Source: Nitrosomonas sp.
GTDB lineage: Bacteria; Pseudomonadota; Gammaproteobacteria; Burkholderiales; Nitrosomonadaceae
Direction: 5' to 3'
DNA: 60,172 nucleotides
Assembly: GCA_020446045.1 (NCBI GenBank)
Contig: JAGRFM010000070.1
Coordinates: 1-60,172 of the forward strand
A program made the translations under genes and the position numbers. How positions within the stretch are numbered: position 1 is the first letter of the stretch; each line of letters begins with the position of its first letter. This document shows positions 18,646 to 27,192 of the stretch, piece by piece. The notes below the pieces were generated by a model. The model had not been told where the DNA came from. It saw only the letters and a program-made list of their open reading frames with translations, and searched no databases.

Positions 18646-19482
18646 TTAAAACAAACTTTCTTGAATATAAACAACATCGTCAGGCTGCACCAAATCGTCC
18701 GGTTTGACTTTGATGATCTGTAACACACCGTCCGCGTTGCGACGCTGAATACGAACGCCACGTTCCGTTCCGCGCACATTGAGCCCTCCACCTGTTGAAA
18801 GTGCTTGCACAACAGTCATACCAGGCTCCAGGCGATAAAATCCCGGGCGCTGCACTTCACCATAAATATAAAAACGGGGAGCAGTCGCAACATAGATAAG
18901 ATCTCCACCACGTATAACTGGATTCAAAGTCATATCTCCAGTCTGAAAAATGGAAAGCATGTCTATCTCCTCCTTTACGAAATGTTCGTCTTCCGCGCGA
19001 ATCAACGTTACAGTGTTTCCGCCATCCGGGCTGATACCGCCTGCCTTGGCGAGCACATCAGTCAAGCTTCGTTGGCCTTCAATGGCATAGCGGCCCTGGT
19101 TACGGACATGTCCGAGTACCGAAATCTGTTGACTGTACAGGGTCGAAGTCAGAATCGTGACTTGCGGTTTGCGCAGATAACCTTCGTTTTGAAGTCGATC
19201 GGCTATCTTTTTCTCGGCTGCACTTGGCGTCAGGCCTTCGATTGTTATCTCGCCCAGTAAAGGAAAGGTGATTTTTCCGGCCTCGTTAACTTTTGTTTCA
19301 AGGGTAAGGTCAGCATTTCCATACACGAGTATTTTGAGTACATCACCCGGACCAAATTGACTTTTACTGACTTCATCCGAAGCGGCATAACTAAAACCAG
19401 TCAATAATGCAGACAAAAACAGACCGACAAACCAGTCAATTATCTTTTTATTATTCGCGGTTAAATTAGGGGGTGTCGTCAT
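18646..19482 (-). CDS. epsE: Polysaccharide export protein EpsE (Wza/SLBB family)
   Basis: 278 residues. An N-terminal hydrophobic signal (about 17-33) is followed by the Poly_export domain (FGPGDVLKILVYGNADLT onward). Two SLBB-type domains follow: ISVLGHVRNQGRYAI and FYIYGEVQRPGFYRL. It forms the periplasmic/outer-membrane export channel. No lipobox is seen. 52 bp separate it from epsF. Confidence 0.92.
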   Translation of the reverse strand: MTTPPNLTANNKKIIDWFVGLFLSALLTGFSYAASDEVSKSQFGPGDVLKILVYGNADLTLETKVNEAGKITFPLLGEITIEGLTPSAAEKKIADRLQNEGYLRKPQVTILTSTLYSQQISVLGHVRNQGRYAIEGQRSLTDVLAKAGGISPDGGNTVTLIRAEDEHFVKEEIDMLSIFQTGDMTLNPVIRGGDLIYVATAPRFYIYGEVQRPGFYRLEPGMTVVQALSTGGGLNVRGTERGVRIQRRNADGVLQIIKVKPDDLVQPDDVVYIQESLF

Positions 19483-19614
19483 AAGTTACGTGCATTTCTG
19501 CGCGAGCATATTTTTGATGAATGTTTGTGAAAAGTACGTGGGGCATAGTCGTAGCTATGTTCAAGTACTTTGAACAAATAGGCGAAAAACAGGCTGCTCA
19601 TTATTATATGAAGG

Positions 19615-20601
19615 TTATTTTAGACCACTGATTCCACGCTCAATCGATTCGTCCTGAAGCAAAATATTATCCAGCGCCTTATCTTTTTGTTGCGGTATTA
19701 ATGGCGTTGTCGATGGTGATTGGGCGTCCGTCTCAATACTGCTGTCCGTATCTTCTTGGTCGTGCAGATACTCGATATCTGCCGCGGCACGTAATCGCGC
19801 AATAGCATCTTGAGCTGTTTCTCGGCGTTTATTAATCAATAAATGCGTTGTAATCCGTGATCTGATATCTTCAAAGGTGACCGGATCTTGCTCAATATTT
19901 TTTACAGAAACAAGTATACTGGTTGCATTGGCATTCTCATGGACAAGAAACATTTCGCCTATTTGGGTATTTTGCAGTCGTGTAGCCACTTGAGGCGGCA
20001 TGTCAGTGGTTGTTTGTATCATTTCGTCACTGAAATATGAAATCTGATGTTTATCCAGCCATTGGACAACGTCACTGAGCGACTTGGCTGAATCAATAAC
20101 CGATTTGAATTCATCATTCAAGATTTCCGATGAAAACCGTATAAAAGGAAGGTTATATTTTTTACGTTGAGCAAAAAGTTCAGGGTGCTCCTGATAGAAT
20201 TGATTGATTTCTTCTTCCGTTGGATCGTCTATCCGACTCAGTGTCGTTTGCATGTACGATTGCGCAATAATCTGCTTCTTGGCGCGTTCTATCGCCCGCA
20301 TGACGTTAGGTGCACGATCAAGCTTTTCGCGTTGGGCTTCTGCTACCATCAACTGAATATCAATCATCGATTCCAGCAACTGTTTTCTTGCTTGTTCGAC
20401 CTGATCAGCCTGAACCCTGTTACGACCCAATTCATCATTCAATTGTATAACTGTAATTTCTTCACCATCCACGCGCACCAAGGCCTGGCCTGGCTCCGTG
20501 CTGGTTGACTCACTGCCACAGGCAGTTAAAATTAACGCAAATCCGAGAACCAAAGTTGCAAATGCAAAAGCGTTGCGTGGGTAAATATAAATGTCTTTCA
20601 T
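19615..20601 (-). CDS. epsD: EpsD lipoprotein, SurA/PpiC-like peptidyl-prolyl isomerase family
   Basis: 328 residues. The lipobox LTAC places the lipidated cysteine at 28. A helical SurA-N-like region follows, then a degenerate rotamase-like domain and an acidic, low-complexity C-terminus (DQEDTDSSIETD). EpsD is the standard first gene of the XrtB-linked EPS locus and probably helps fold or position outer-membrane partners. The gene is preceded by the palindrome-linked promoter at 20770-20815. Confidence 0.88.
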   Translation of the reverse strand: MKDIYIYPRNAFAFATLVLGFALILTACGSESTSTEPGQALVRVDGEEITVIQLNDELGRNRVQADQVEQARKQLLESMIDIQLMVAEAQREKLDRAPNVMRAIERAKKQIIAQSYMQTTLSRIDDPTEEEINQFYQEHPELFAQRKKYNLPFIRFSSEILNDEFKSVIDSAKSLSDVVQWLDKHQISYFSDEMIQTTTDMPPQVATRLQNTQIGEMFLVHENANATSILVSVKNIEQDPVTFEDIRSRITTHLLINKRRETAQDAIARLRAAADIEYLHDQEDTDSSIETDAQSPSTTPLIPQQKDKALDNILLQDESIERGISGLK

Positions 20602-20769
20602 ATTCTTTTAAAAAAAATTCTCATAAACAATTCCGTATAGATAAATAATTGCCCGACCATCTTGAACGAATGAAGTTGTTTAGAACCGATTTATCTAGGG
20701 GTGTAGAAACATTTTTCGAATAGTCTACTGCTAACGATAAAACCTATCTAACTTAAGCTACCAATTTAT

Positions 20770-20843
20770 ATTATCAATGCTAATGCTATGCATTTCAATG
20801 CGACAATATGTCGCAGCTGTCATTTCTGTTTTGTTGCTATAGT
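20770..20843. promoter_or_regulatory. Bidirectional promoter with 17-bp palindrome (site A)
   Basis: TGCGACA-ATA-TGTCGCA (20799-20815) is a perfect palindrome. On the minus strand TTGAAA (20798-20793) directly abuts it, and GATAAT (20775-20770) follows at 17-bp spacing, an excellent promoter for epsD. On the plus strand TATAGT (20838-20843) lies 31 bp from the palindrome centre with no good -35, which could be activator-dependent transcription of cysC. The rest of 20602-21095 shows nothing I can assign. Confidence 0.7.
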
Positions 20844-21095
20844 ACGCCCTTATTTTTTTACCAACCGTCAATCGACTACTGCAAGAAGAAAAAATGGATT
20901 GACGCAACACAACTTGAGAAGATCGCAATGCCGTTAGTCAATAATCGCAACATGGGTTCAAATGATCTAACCAAAAATTACTCATAAATCGGATTCAACA
21001 GGAAATAACTTCTATTGACACATTGCGCAGTAAGCAATTTTTTCAATAGTAATACAGCTTTGCTTTGTCAATTTGGGAAAAAAAATTTTATTAAG

Positions 21096-22025
21096 ATGGT
21101 AACCGAAAACATCTCCGAAACCGCTAACCAGTTTGAAGCAGATCTGACATGGATTGGTAAGCAACCCCTAATACCGGGCCGGCAATTTCATATCAAGCTG
21201 GCCTCCAGGGAAGCTTTCGCGACAGTGACAGCGATTAAATACCGCACAGATTCCGGCACCGATGCACGCCTGGCAGCTCGAACATTAAAAAAAGATGAGA
21301 TTGGCAGAGTCTACTTGTGTACCAGTGAATCGGTGATATTCGGGCAGCACGGCAACAAAAATGATTTAGCTTTCCGGTTAATCGATTTGCAGACGGGCGA
21401 AACGGTTGGCACGGGCGCGTTAGATTTTGTCTTGCGCCGCGCAACTAATCTTAAATGGCAGGCACTGACCATTGACAAGGCATCCCGGTCTGTGCAAAAA
21501 CAGCAATCCCCGAAATGCATCTGGTTTACCGGTTTATCCGGCTCGGGCAAATCGACGATTGCCAATCTTCTGGAGCAACGCTTGCATCAGGATAACCGGC
21601 ATACGTATTTACTCGATGGCGATAATATCCGGCACGGCTTATGCCGCGACCTGGGTTTTACTGAAGCCGATCGTGTCGAAAATATCCGCCGTATTTCAGA
21701 AGTCGCCAGACTCATGGTTGACGCGGGATTGATCGTGTTGGTCAGCTTTATCTCTCCATTTCGCAGTGAACGGCATATGGCGCGTGAATTGTTTGCGGAA
21801 GGTGAATTTATCGAAGTATTTATCGACACCGAATTGAAGGAATGCGAACGCCGCGATGTAAAAGGTCTTTATGCCAAAGCTCGCAGTGGTGAATTAAAAA
21901 ATTTCACCGGAATCGATAGTCCTTATGAGCCACCTGAATCACCGGAAATCCATATTCAAACAGCCATGTTATCGCCACAGGAGGCTGTCATAAATATATT
22001 GAAACGGTGGGAAACTAATTTTTAA
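21096..22025 (+). CDS. cysC: Adenylyl-sulfate kinase with truncated CysN C-terminal domain
   Basis: 309 residues from the ATG at 21096; a TTG at 21015 is less likely. Residues ~10-110 match the third (EF-Tu-like) domain of CysN sulfate adenylyltransferase ([34 protein letters not shown]). The GTPase domain and domain II are absent. Residues ~140-309 are a full APS kinase: P-loop GLSGSGKS (146-153), DGDN (174-177), SFISPFR (217-223). It phosphorylates APS to PAPS, the donor needed by the sulfotransferases of this locus. It looks like a remnant of a CysNC/NodQ fusion with only the kinase kept; APS itself must come from elsewhere. Confidence 0.9.
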   Translation: MVTENISETANQFEADLTWIGKQPLIPGRQFHIKLASREAFATVTAIKYRTDSGTDARLAARTLKKDEIGRVYLCTSESVIFGQHGNKNDLAFRLIDLQTGETVGTGALDFVLRRATNLKWQALTIDKASRSVQKQQSPKCIWFTGLSGSGKSTIANLLEQRLHQDNRHTYLLDGDNIRHGLCRDLGFTEADRVENIRRISEVARLMVDAGLIVLVSFISPFRSERHMARELFAEGEFIEVFIDTELKECERRDVKGLYAKARSGELKNFTGIDSPYEPPESPEIHIQTAMLSPQEAVINILKRWETNF

Positions 22026-22036
22026 TATAAATTATT

Positions 22037-23002
22037 ATGCATTATATTGATGTTTTCAATGGCGATGCCGATGGCATCTGCTCGTTGATACAATTGCGCA
22101 AAGCCAATCCGCAAAAAACACGGCTTGTTACCGGCGTAAAGCGTGACATCGACCTGCTCAAACATGTCGACGCAATGCCGGGCGACCATGTCAGTGTACT
22201 GGATATTTCATTCGATAAAAATCGTTCCGATGTGCAGCGATTATTGCACCAAGGCGCTTATATCGAATACTTTGATCATCATTACCGGGGAATGCCAGTC
22301 AATCATTCCAGGCTAAAAACTGTGATCAATGACGAGCTGCCCACAATCTGCACCGGCTTGATCGTCGATCAGTATATCGGTGGACAATTTCGCGCATGGG
22401 CGCTGGTTGCTGCATTTGGGGACAATATGATTGCTTCGGCCATGTCACTGGGTAAAGATGCGGGATTAAGTCACGAATCATTGCGCACACTTCAACACCT
22501 CGGCATATATATTAACTACAACAGCTATGGTGAGAGCCTGTCGGATTTGTTCTATCATCCTGATGCACTATACCGGCAGCTTCAGCAATATGACTCCCCA
22601 TTTGATTTCTTGCGGGAAGATCCGGTTATTTACCAGACGTTAGACGCCGGTTACAAAGAGGATTTTGTCAAGGCAAAAACCAGCCCTTATTTATACCAGT
22701 CTGTCGATTCGGCAGTGATTCTGTTTCGCAGCGAAAAATGGGCTCGCCGGATTGGCGGTGTTTATATCAACGATTTGGCCAATCAATACCCCGAGCGTGC
22801 ACATGCTGTCATTACCGAGAAAACCGATAACACCTGCACAGTCAGTATACGCACCCCATTGAGTAGAGAAACATTACCGGCCGATCAACTGGCGCGCAAG
22901 TTTGCATCGGGCGGAGGGCGAAAAAGCGCCGCAGGTATCAATGCATTGCCTGCCGATCAGATCGATCTGTTTATTGAAGCGTTTAAAACACATTTTTCTT
23001 GA
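22037..23002 (+). CDS. DHH family phosphoesterase
   Basis: 321 residues. DHH-domain motifs are seen: FNGDADG (7-13), VLDISFD (54-60), and DHH at 80-82 (FDHHY). The DHHA1 substrate motif GGGRKSAAGIN is at 292-302. The family hydrolyses phosphodiesters or phosphomonoesters using Mn; NrnA-type members act on nanoRNA and on pAp. It starts 11 bp after cysC, so it is co-transcribed, and the pAp released by sulfotransferases is an attractive substrate. That role is inferred from context. Confidence 0.85.
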   Translation: MHYIDVFNGDADGICSLIQLRKANPQKTRLVTGVKRDIDLLKHVDAMPGDHVSVLDISFDKNRSDVQRLLHQGAYIEYFDHHYRGMPVNHSRLKTVINDELPTICTGLIVDQYIGGQFRAWALVAAFGDNMIASAMSLGKDAGLSHESLRTLQHLGIYINYNSYGESLSDLFYHPDALYRQLQQYDSPFDFLREDPVIYQTLDAGYKEDFVKAKTSPYLYQSVDSAVILFRSEKWARRIGGVYINDLANQYPERAHAVITEKTDNTCTVSIRTPLSRETLPADQLARKFASGGGRKSAAGINALPADQIDLFIEAFKTHFS

Positions 23003-23089
23003 AGGGCGCCTCTAAAAATTCAGCGTTTCAAGCAAGACAAGACGAAAACAAAAAATGCTAACACAGCATATATATGGCGATATAGATGA

Positions 23090-24097
23090 TTATTTTCCCG
23101 GCCTGCTGTAGAACGGCGCGGCCAGCGGTTCACCGACAAACAAGCCCTGCCCCGGCCAGGCCACGCTTTTCCAGTAAGCTTCAATCAGCGATTCACCCCG
23201 TGTATATCGCTCAATAACAATACCGGGATGCGGGAATTTTTGAGGAAACGCGCAAGGCTCCATCACTGTACCATAGCTTGCAGTCACACCCGCATCCAAC
23301 CACTTCAGCAGGCTCATCTGATGATCACCAAATAATACACCGCCTGAAGAAGTTAAATGATCTGCGATGGCCCCAGGTAAATAGTAATTGGTTTCCACTG
23401 CATCGACTTCAGCCCTGCCGGTAAAATAAAACAGCACATCCTGTTTTTCTTCAAGCGCATCGGCTTGAACGATCTCAATATTGATCCGATCCGAAAAAGC
23501 CTGTTTAACGGTTTCATAGACATACGAGCGCACGTTCCGTGCCTTGTCTGTTGTACTGACAAGATAAGCTGTGCCATTTGGAAACATGCCGTCCGATTGC
23601 ACACCGCGATCAATCATCGCCTTTATTTGTTTCATACTGCTGCCCGCAAGCATCATGGCCGGGCGTATTTTAAAATCATCATATGGTAATGAAGAGTGTG
23701 AATTGAAATAGACACTGGGTTCGGTCGGCGAGCAGCCGTGCGCACAATGTTTTCTGTCAAACCCGAATGTCATGGCGCTGGTTATCGACATACAGGCAAC
23801 CTTATAGGGTTTTGACCAGGCAAATACGTAAAACTGTACATGATCAGGTGTTTGCGCATAGATTTGTTGTCTTAACGCATTGAACAAATGGCTGCCCATT
23901 GAATTTGTCAGCGGAAATTCCATTCGGATTATATTTTCGTCCGGTATGTTGCGTTTTTGCTGATAGTAACGCGCTATTTCCAGACTCTCTGCGTCATTCT
24001 TATTGGCGATCACGGCGATTTGCTCGGGCATAACGGCGGCATCAAGGCCGGAAACCGAAAAGACACACCAAATGGCGAATGGAATGAAAAACCGCAT
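23090..24097 (-). CDS. TIGR03790-like exported protein of unknown function
   Basis: 335 residues with a signal peptide ending near VSGLDAA. It opens with IAVIANKNDAESLEIARYYQQKR followed by IPDENIIRMEFP, the pattern I associate with the TIGR03790 family; later landmarks are the GVLFGDH segment and GEPLAAPF near the end. Several paired cysteines (HCAHGC) suggest a periplasmic location. I know of no established activity. It faces the cysC-DHH pair convergently. Confidence 0.65.
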   Translation of the reverse strand: MRFFIPFAIWCVFSVSGLDAAVMPEQIAVIANKNDAESLEIARYYQQKRNIPDENIIRMEFPLTNSMGSHLFNALRQQIYAQTPDHVQFYVFAWSKPYKVACMSITSAMTFGFDRKHCAHGCSPTEPSVYFNSHSSLPYDDFKIRPAMMLAGSSMKQIKAMIDRGVQSDGMFPNGTAYLVSTTDKARNVRSYVYETVKQAFSDRINIEIVQADALEEKQDVLFYFTGRAEVDAVETNYYLPGAIADHLTSSGGVLFGDHQMSLLKWLDAGVTASYGTVMEPCAFPQKFPHPGIVIERYTRGESLIEAYWKSVAWPGQGLFVGEPLAAPFYSRPGK

Positions 24098-24192
24098 GGC
24101 AGGATTTTATGACCTGATTAAAATTAAGATATTGCATTATTCCATATTATTAAACACAAAATCGAATTCTGTTTGTCGCCCCATTTTCGCGG

Positions 24193-24237
24193 TGCGACAT
24201 TATGTCGCATTTCCTCAAAAAAATTTCACGATATAAT
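24193..24237 (+). promoter_or_regulatory. Palindrome site B with -10 box
   Basis: TGCGACA-TTA-TGTCGCA (24193-24209) is perfect. TATAAT at 24232-24237 begins 31 bp from its centre, with a poor -35, as expected for an activator-dependent promoter. It would drive the repeat-protein gene at 24568, although REP/RAYT remnants now occupy the intervening 300 bp. Confidence 0.6.
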
Positions 24238-24270
24238 TTTTCTACCGGACTACCGTCTTGGTGAATTATC

Positions 24271-24402
24271 AGCAAGTAGCCCGGATGGAACTTGTGGAAT
24301 CCGGGATAAGCGCAGTTGCCGGACATCGAGTTATCATTGGTTATGAGGTGAATAAATGGTTCGATTTCGACGCAATCGTGTTTTCGGTGGAAGCTATTTC
24401 TT
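24271..24402 (+). repeat. Left arm of 132-bp inverted repeat (REP + RAYT start)
   Basis: The arm contains a REP hairpin (CCCGGAT at 24280 pairing with ATCCGGG at 24299) and the first ~16 codons of a RAYT gene. The same sequence, inverted and about 95% identical, is found at 25701-25832. Homology stops abruptly at 24402. Confidence 0.8.
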
Positions 24403-24474
24403 TAAGATTTATCCATTGAATTGGGGATGCGCAGATAATGACAAATTTGACCAGCATCACTTTGGAAAATAATT
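24356..24474 (+). pseudogene. RAYT transposase remnant (first ~16 codons only)
   Basis: The reading begins MVRFRRNRVFGGSYFF, the RAYT N-terminus, then continues into unrelated sequence to a TAA at 24474. Most of the transposase gene has been deleted. A second REP hairpin in opposite orientation (24494-24531) follows, giving the footprint of a collapsed REP-RAYT unit. Confidence 0.7.
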
Positions 24475-24493
24475 TAGCTTAGGGCAGCTTCTA

Positions 24494-24531
24494 TTTTCCC
24501 GGATTTCGCGAGCTTCATCCGGCTACTTGCT
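24494..24531 (-). repeat. REP hairpin
   Basis: CCCGGAT (24498-24504) pairs with ATCCGG (24517-24522), followed by GCTACTTGCT, the conserved REP flank also seen inverted at 24271 and 25823. It lies 36 bp upstream of the repeat-protein start. Confidence 0.65.
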
Positions 24532-24567
24532 AGTAACAATTTACATACCAAAATAAGGAGAAACTCA

Positions 24568-25356
24568 ATGAAAAAAATTTTTTTCGCATTGCTCGTTGTT
24601 TCTTTGTGTGCAGCAAATAATGTTAATTCCGCTGGGGACTTAGAAGCGAGAGTAGCTGCACTTGAAGCTTTGCTTGCAGGCGCTAGCCGGGTCGGTGATA
24701 CACTGGTTCTTGAAGGCATGAATCTGCAGATCGTCAATGGACTTGGCGCAACGGATGGCGACCAAGGTTCCGGTCCGCAAGTCAACGGTCTTGGCAATCT
24801 CATTGTGGGTTATGATGAAGGTTTTGCCTACAATGACAAGAGTGGTTCACATAACCTGGTTGTCGGCCCTCTACATAGCTATTCAAGTTATGGAGGTATT
24901 GTAGGAGGCCGTCACAACACTGTTTCGGGCATTTATGCCACAGTTATTGGTGGAGTGAGTAATCGGGCCAGTGGTGGTAATTCTAGCGTTAGTGGCGGAA
25001 GTTATAACACTGCAAGTGGCGTCAATTCCAGTGTCAGTGGCGGTAATGTTAATACAGCCAGCGGCACAGAGGCTAGTGTCAGCGGTGGTCATGGCAGCGA
25101 TGCTAGTGGCGCTTGGTCCAGTATTAGCGGCGGCTTGGACAGTATTGCCAGCGGCTTATTTTCCAGCATCAGTAGTGGAACCAGTAATATAGCCAGTGGT
25201 TTCGGCTCCCATATAAGTGGCGGAGCAGGTAATATTATTAGTGGAAATACATCCAGTATCCTCGGCGGGGTGTCTAACGAAGTAAGTCACAATTATTCCG
25301 TCGTTCTTGGCGGTAATGGTAACGTTTCTACGGCTGACTTTTCCATTGACCCTTGA
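24568..25356 (+). CDS. Secreted YadA-head-like beta-roll repeat protein
   Basis: 262 residues behind AAGGAG. A signal peptide (MKKIFFALLVVSLCAANNVNSA) is followed by a short coiled-coil-like segment (DLEARVAALEALLAG). Then from about residue 110 come around nine repeats of ~15 residues of the type SVSGGxxNTASG. This resembles the left-handed beta-roll of trimeric adhesin heads, with the preceding heptad stretch suited to trimerisation. No membrane anchor, PEP-CTERM tail or LPxTG is present. The gene is bracketed by REP elements. It may be a surface or matrix protein; function is unknown. Confidence 0.75.
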   Translation: MKKIFFALLVVSLCAANNVNSAGDLEARVAALEALLAGASRVGDTLVLEGMNLQIVNGLGATDGDQGSGPQVNGLGNLIVGYDEGFAYNDKSGSHNLVVGPLHSYSSYGGIVGGRHNTVSGIYATVIGGVSNRASGGNSSVSGGSYNTASGVNSSVSGGNVNTASGTEASVSGGHGSDASGAWSSISGGLDSIASGLFSSISSGTSNIASGFGSHISGGAGNIISGNTSSILGGVSNEVSHNYSVVLGGNGNVSTADFSIDP

Positions 25357-25384
25357 TTGACGATGAGCTAAGAGACCTTGTTTC

Positions 25385-25747
25385 TTAGCAAGTAGCAAGT
25401 ACCGGGAAAATTGAAGCCACTCTAGACGAAGTTATTCTCCAGAGCGATACCGGATTGTTGCGATTAACAGGTATTTGCTTGGTAAGTTGATGCGTAAAAT
25501 AGCTTCTAATGGATCGCCAGCGGGAAAAATAATCAGCGTCGTTTGGTGGCAAAATCCGGACAGCATGCATATGCTCCGGTAACACGACCCAGGCTTCTAT
25601 TGTAAATGGCATAGCTTCTCGCATTTTTCGCACCGCCTCACGCAAGCGTTCAACATGATCGATCAATAAAGTTGATTTTAGATCACGCAATGTGTCGGTG
25701 AAGAAATAGCTTCCACCGAAAACACGATTGCGTCGAAATTGAACCAT
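25385..25747 (-). pseudogene. Truncated RAYT (REP-associated tyrosine transposase)
   Basis: 120 residues beginning MVQFRRNRVFGGSYFFTDTL, with IEAWVVLPEHMHAV as the HUH histidine motif. The C-terminal half that carries the catalytic tyrosine and the YIHxNPV region is missing; the reading frame runs into REP-like sequence (FPVLATC). Complete RAYTs are ~165-200 residues, so this copy should be inactive. Confidence 0.85.
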
Positions 25748-25832
25748 TTCTTCACTTCATAACCAATGATAACTCGATGTCCGGCAACTGCGCTTATCCC
25801 GGATTCCACAAGTTCCATCCGGGCTACTTGCT
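25701..25832 (-). repeat. Right arm of 132-bp inverted repeat (REP + RAYT start)
   Basis: Inverted counterpart of 24271-24402. The REP hairpin arms are CCCGGAT at 25798-25804 and ATCCGGG at 25817-25823. The two arms enclose the repeat-protein gene at 24568. Confidence 0.8.
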
Positions 25833-25911
25833 GTTGTTTGCCGTACTTTTTAAAACAACGTCATCTGCCATATCAAGACGCGTTAAGCAGCCTATCCAAA
25901 CGAGAATAAGG

Positions 25912-25974
25912 TGCGACAATTTGCCGCACGTGACAATTTGTCACATTGTTTTTATTGTTCCACTTCTTGATAAT
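25912..25974 (+). promoter_or_regulatory. Tandem palindrome site C with promoter
   Basis: Two sites lie 17 bp apart centre to centre: C1 TGCGACA-ATT-TGCCGCA (25912-25928, one mismatch) and C2 GTGACA-ATT-TGTCAC core (25930-25944). TTGTTT (25946-25951) abuts C2, and GATAAT (25969-25974) follows at 17-bp spacing. The predicted start site is near 25981, just before the RNA element. Confidence 0.7.
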
Positions 25975-25989
25975 TGTCTCAAGTTACAG

Positions 25990-26085
25990 AAAAACCACCC
26001 TCGTTGTGAAACGAGTCCGGAAAGCTACGGATCTCTTTTTCGAGATGGCCGGGTTGCCTCCTGGGAATGATGGGGAGTATTTGAA
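25990..26085 (+). ncRNA. GEMM-like structured leader RNA, copy 1
   Basis: Order of parts: AAAACC, a hairpin CTCGTT-GTGA-AACGAG with a GNRA loop, CCGGAAAGCT, ACGGATCT, and GAGATGGCCGGGTTGCC, then a CTCC/GGAG pairing region. This follows the c-di-GMP-I riboswitch layout seen at 316-400, with GGAAAGC in place of GGACGCAAAGC. It lies ~135 nt upstream of the PEP-CTERM gene at 26221. Confidence 0.65.
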
Positions 26086-26220
26086 AAGATGTTTTATTAG
26101 CAAGTATATACAACACTTTTTCATTGCATCATTCGCAAGCCCGGCGCCAGTTAACTCGATGTTTTGATTGGGTAACCGGTATCGGATTTTTTTATTAATC
26201 ATTTTCCTTAAGGAGAGAAA

Positions 26221-27051
26221 ATGTTTACGAAAAAACATTCTAAATTAACAAAGGTTGCAGTAAAGGCTTCTGCAGTTGCTGTTGCAGCGTTATTCGGCGC
26301 AAATGTTTATGCAGCTGGCGCTGTAACCGTACAGGGTTCATTTGCTTGGAGCGCTGGTGATAATGTTCTCGATGCCCCCGGAAGTATTACAGCAGCCAGT
26401 TTCACCAGCCCAAATTCCTATACTGACAACCCGAATCTGAATAACTCTGCCTGGGGGCACGCGGGTACTTGGTACACATTCGAAAATCAACTAGGTGGTA
26501 GCGATGTCACTGTAACCGTAAATGGATCAGCCACCTTAGCACCAGGATTTACAGTCTGGGCAACCAATGGTGTGTTTGATGGCGGCACAGGAAGTTCCGA
26601 AGTACCTGTAGGAACCACAGGTGTATCAGGTACGCCGCATGCATTTAATGCAACGGGTTCAATCGGAGACTTCGGTACAGGATGGATGTCGGGATCACTC
26701 GGCAATGCCACTACAACCCTGGGCTATGCTGTCTCCAACCCTTCAATTAATGTTGCCAGCGGCGCATGGGGTGAAACGGTTCTGGCTGGCGCAAATGCTG
26801 TTGATGGAATACTTGCATCGGGCAGCACAAGCGCCAATTCGGGATCACTTACATTCGACAACCTGGCAGCAGGCTGGTATGCCGTCTATGTCGGCGGAAC
26901 CGATTCTAGTACAGCAGGCGGTGGATTCGACCTGGTAGTCAGCGCCGTACCGGAAGCTGAAACCTGGGCGATGTTGTTGGCAGGCCTTGGCCTGATCGGC
27001 TGGCGCTTGAGAAATCAGCCACGCAGAGAATTGAACATGGTGCCAGCTTAG
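26221..27051 (+). CDS. PEP-CTERM exosortase substrate, paralogue 1
   Basis: 276 residues behind AAGGAGAGAAA. The signal peptide runs to about VYAAGA. The mature domain is ~215 residues, rich in Gly, Ser, Thr and Asn (NSAWGHAGTWYTFENQLGG, VTVWATNGVFDGG-like segments). The sorting tail starts at 243: VPEAETWAMLLAGLGLIGW then RLR, with PEAE instead of PEPE. Twelve further residues ending MVPA follow the arginines, longer than usual. Product: exported, processed by XrtB, then surface or matrix located. It is a close paralogue of 28551 and a more distant one of 27193. Confidence 0.92.
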   Translation: MFTKKHSKLTKVAVKASAVAVAALFGANVYAAGAVTVQGSFAWSAGDNVLDAPGSITAASFTSPNSYTDNPNLNNSAWGHAGTWYTFENQLGGSDVTVTVNGSATLAPGFTVWATNGVFDGGTGSSEVPVGTTGVSGTPHAFNATGSIGDFGTGWMSGSLGNATTTLGYAVSNPSINVASGAWGETVLAGANAVDGILASGSTSANSGSLTFDNLAAGWYAVYVGGTDSSTAGGGFDLVVSAVPEAETWAMLLAGLGLIGWRLRNQPRRELNMVPA

Positions 27052-27073
27052 TTTTATCGCTGTATGACTGTAA

Positions 27074-27108
27074 CAAAGAAAGGGCATTGCATGACCGTCC
27101 TTTCTTTG
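27074..27108 (+). terminator. Intrinsic terminator-like hairpin
   Basis: CAAAGAAAGG (27074-27083) pairs with CCTTTCTTTG (27099-27108) in a 10-bp stem directly after the PEP-CTERM gene. The stem itself is T-rich on the 3' side. Read-through to the gene at 27193, which has no promoter palindrome of its own, seems possible. Confidence 0.6.
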
Positions 27109-27192
27109 GCTGTTTTGAACGGTTTAACAGGGTCCAACCTTTTAATACGTGTTCAATACAGCACAGTCGGCACATTCGTTTAGGAGAGTAGT

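Noticed and set aside
24900-25300. Possible tandem DNA repeat or CRISPR-like array
   Set aside because: The periodicity follows protein repeats of ~15 codons with varying DNA; there are no identical repeats with unique spacers.
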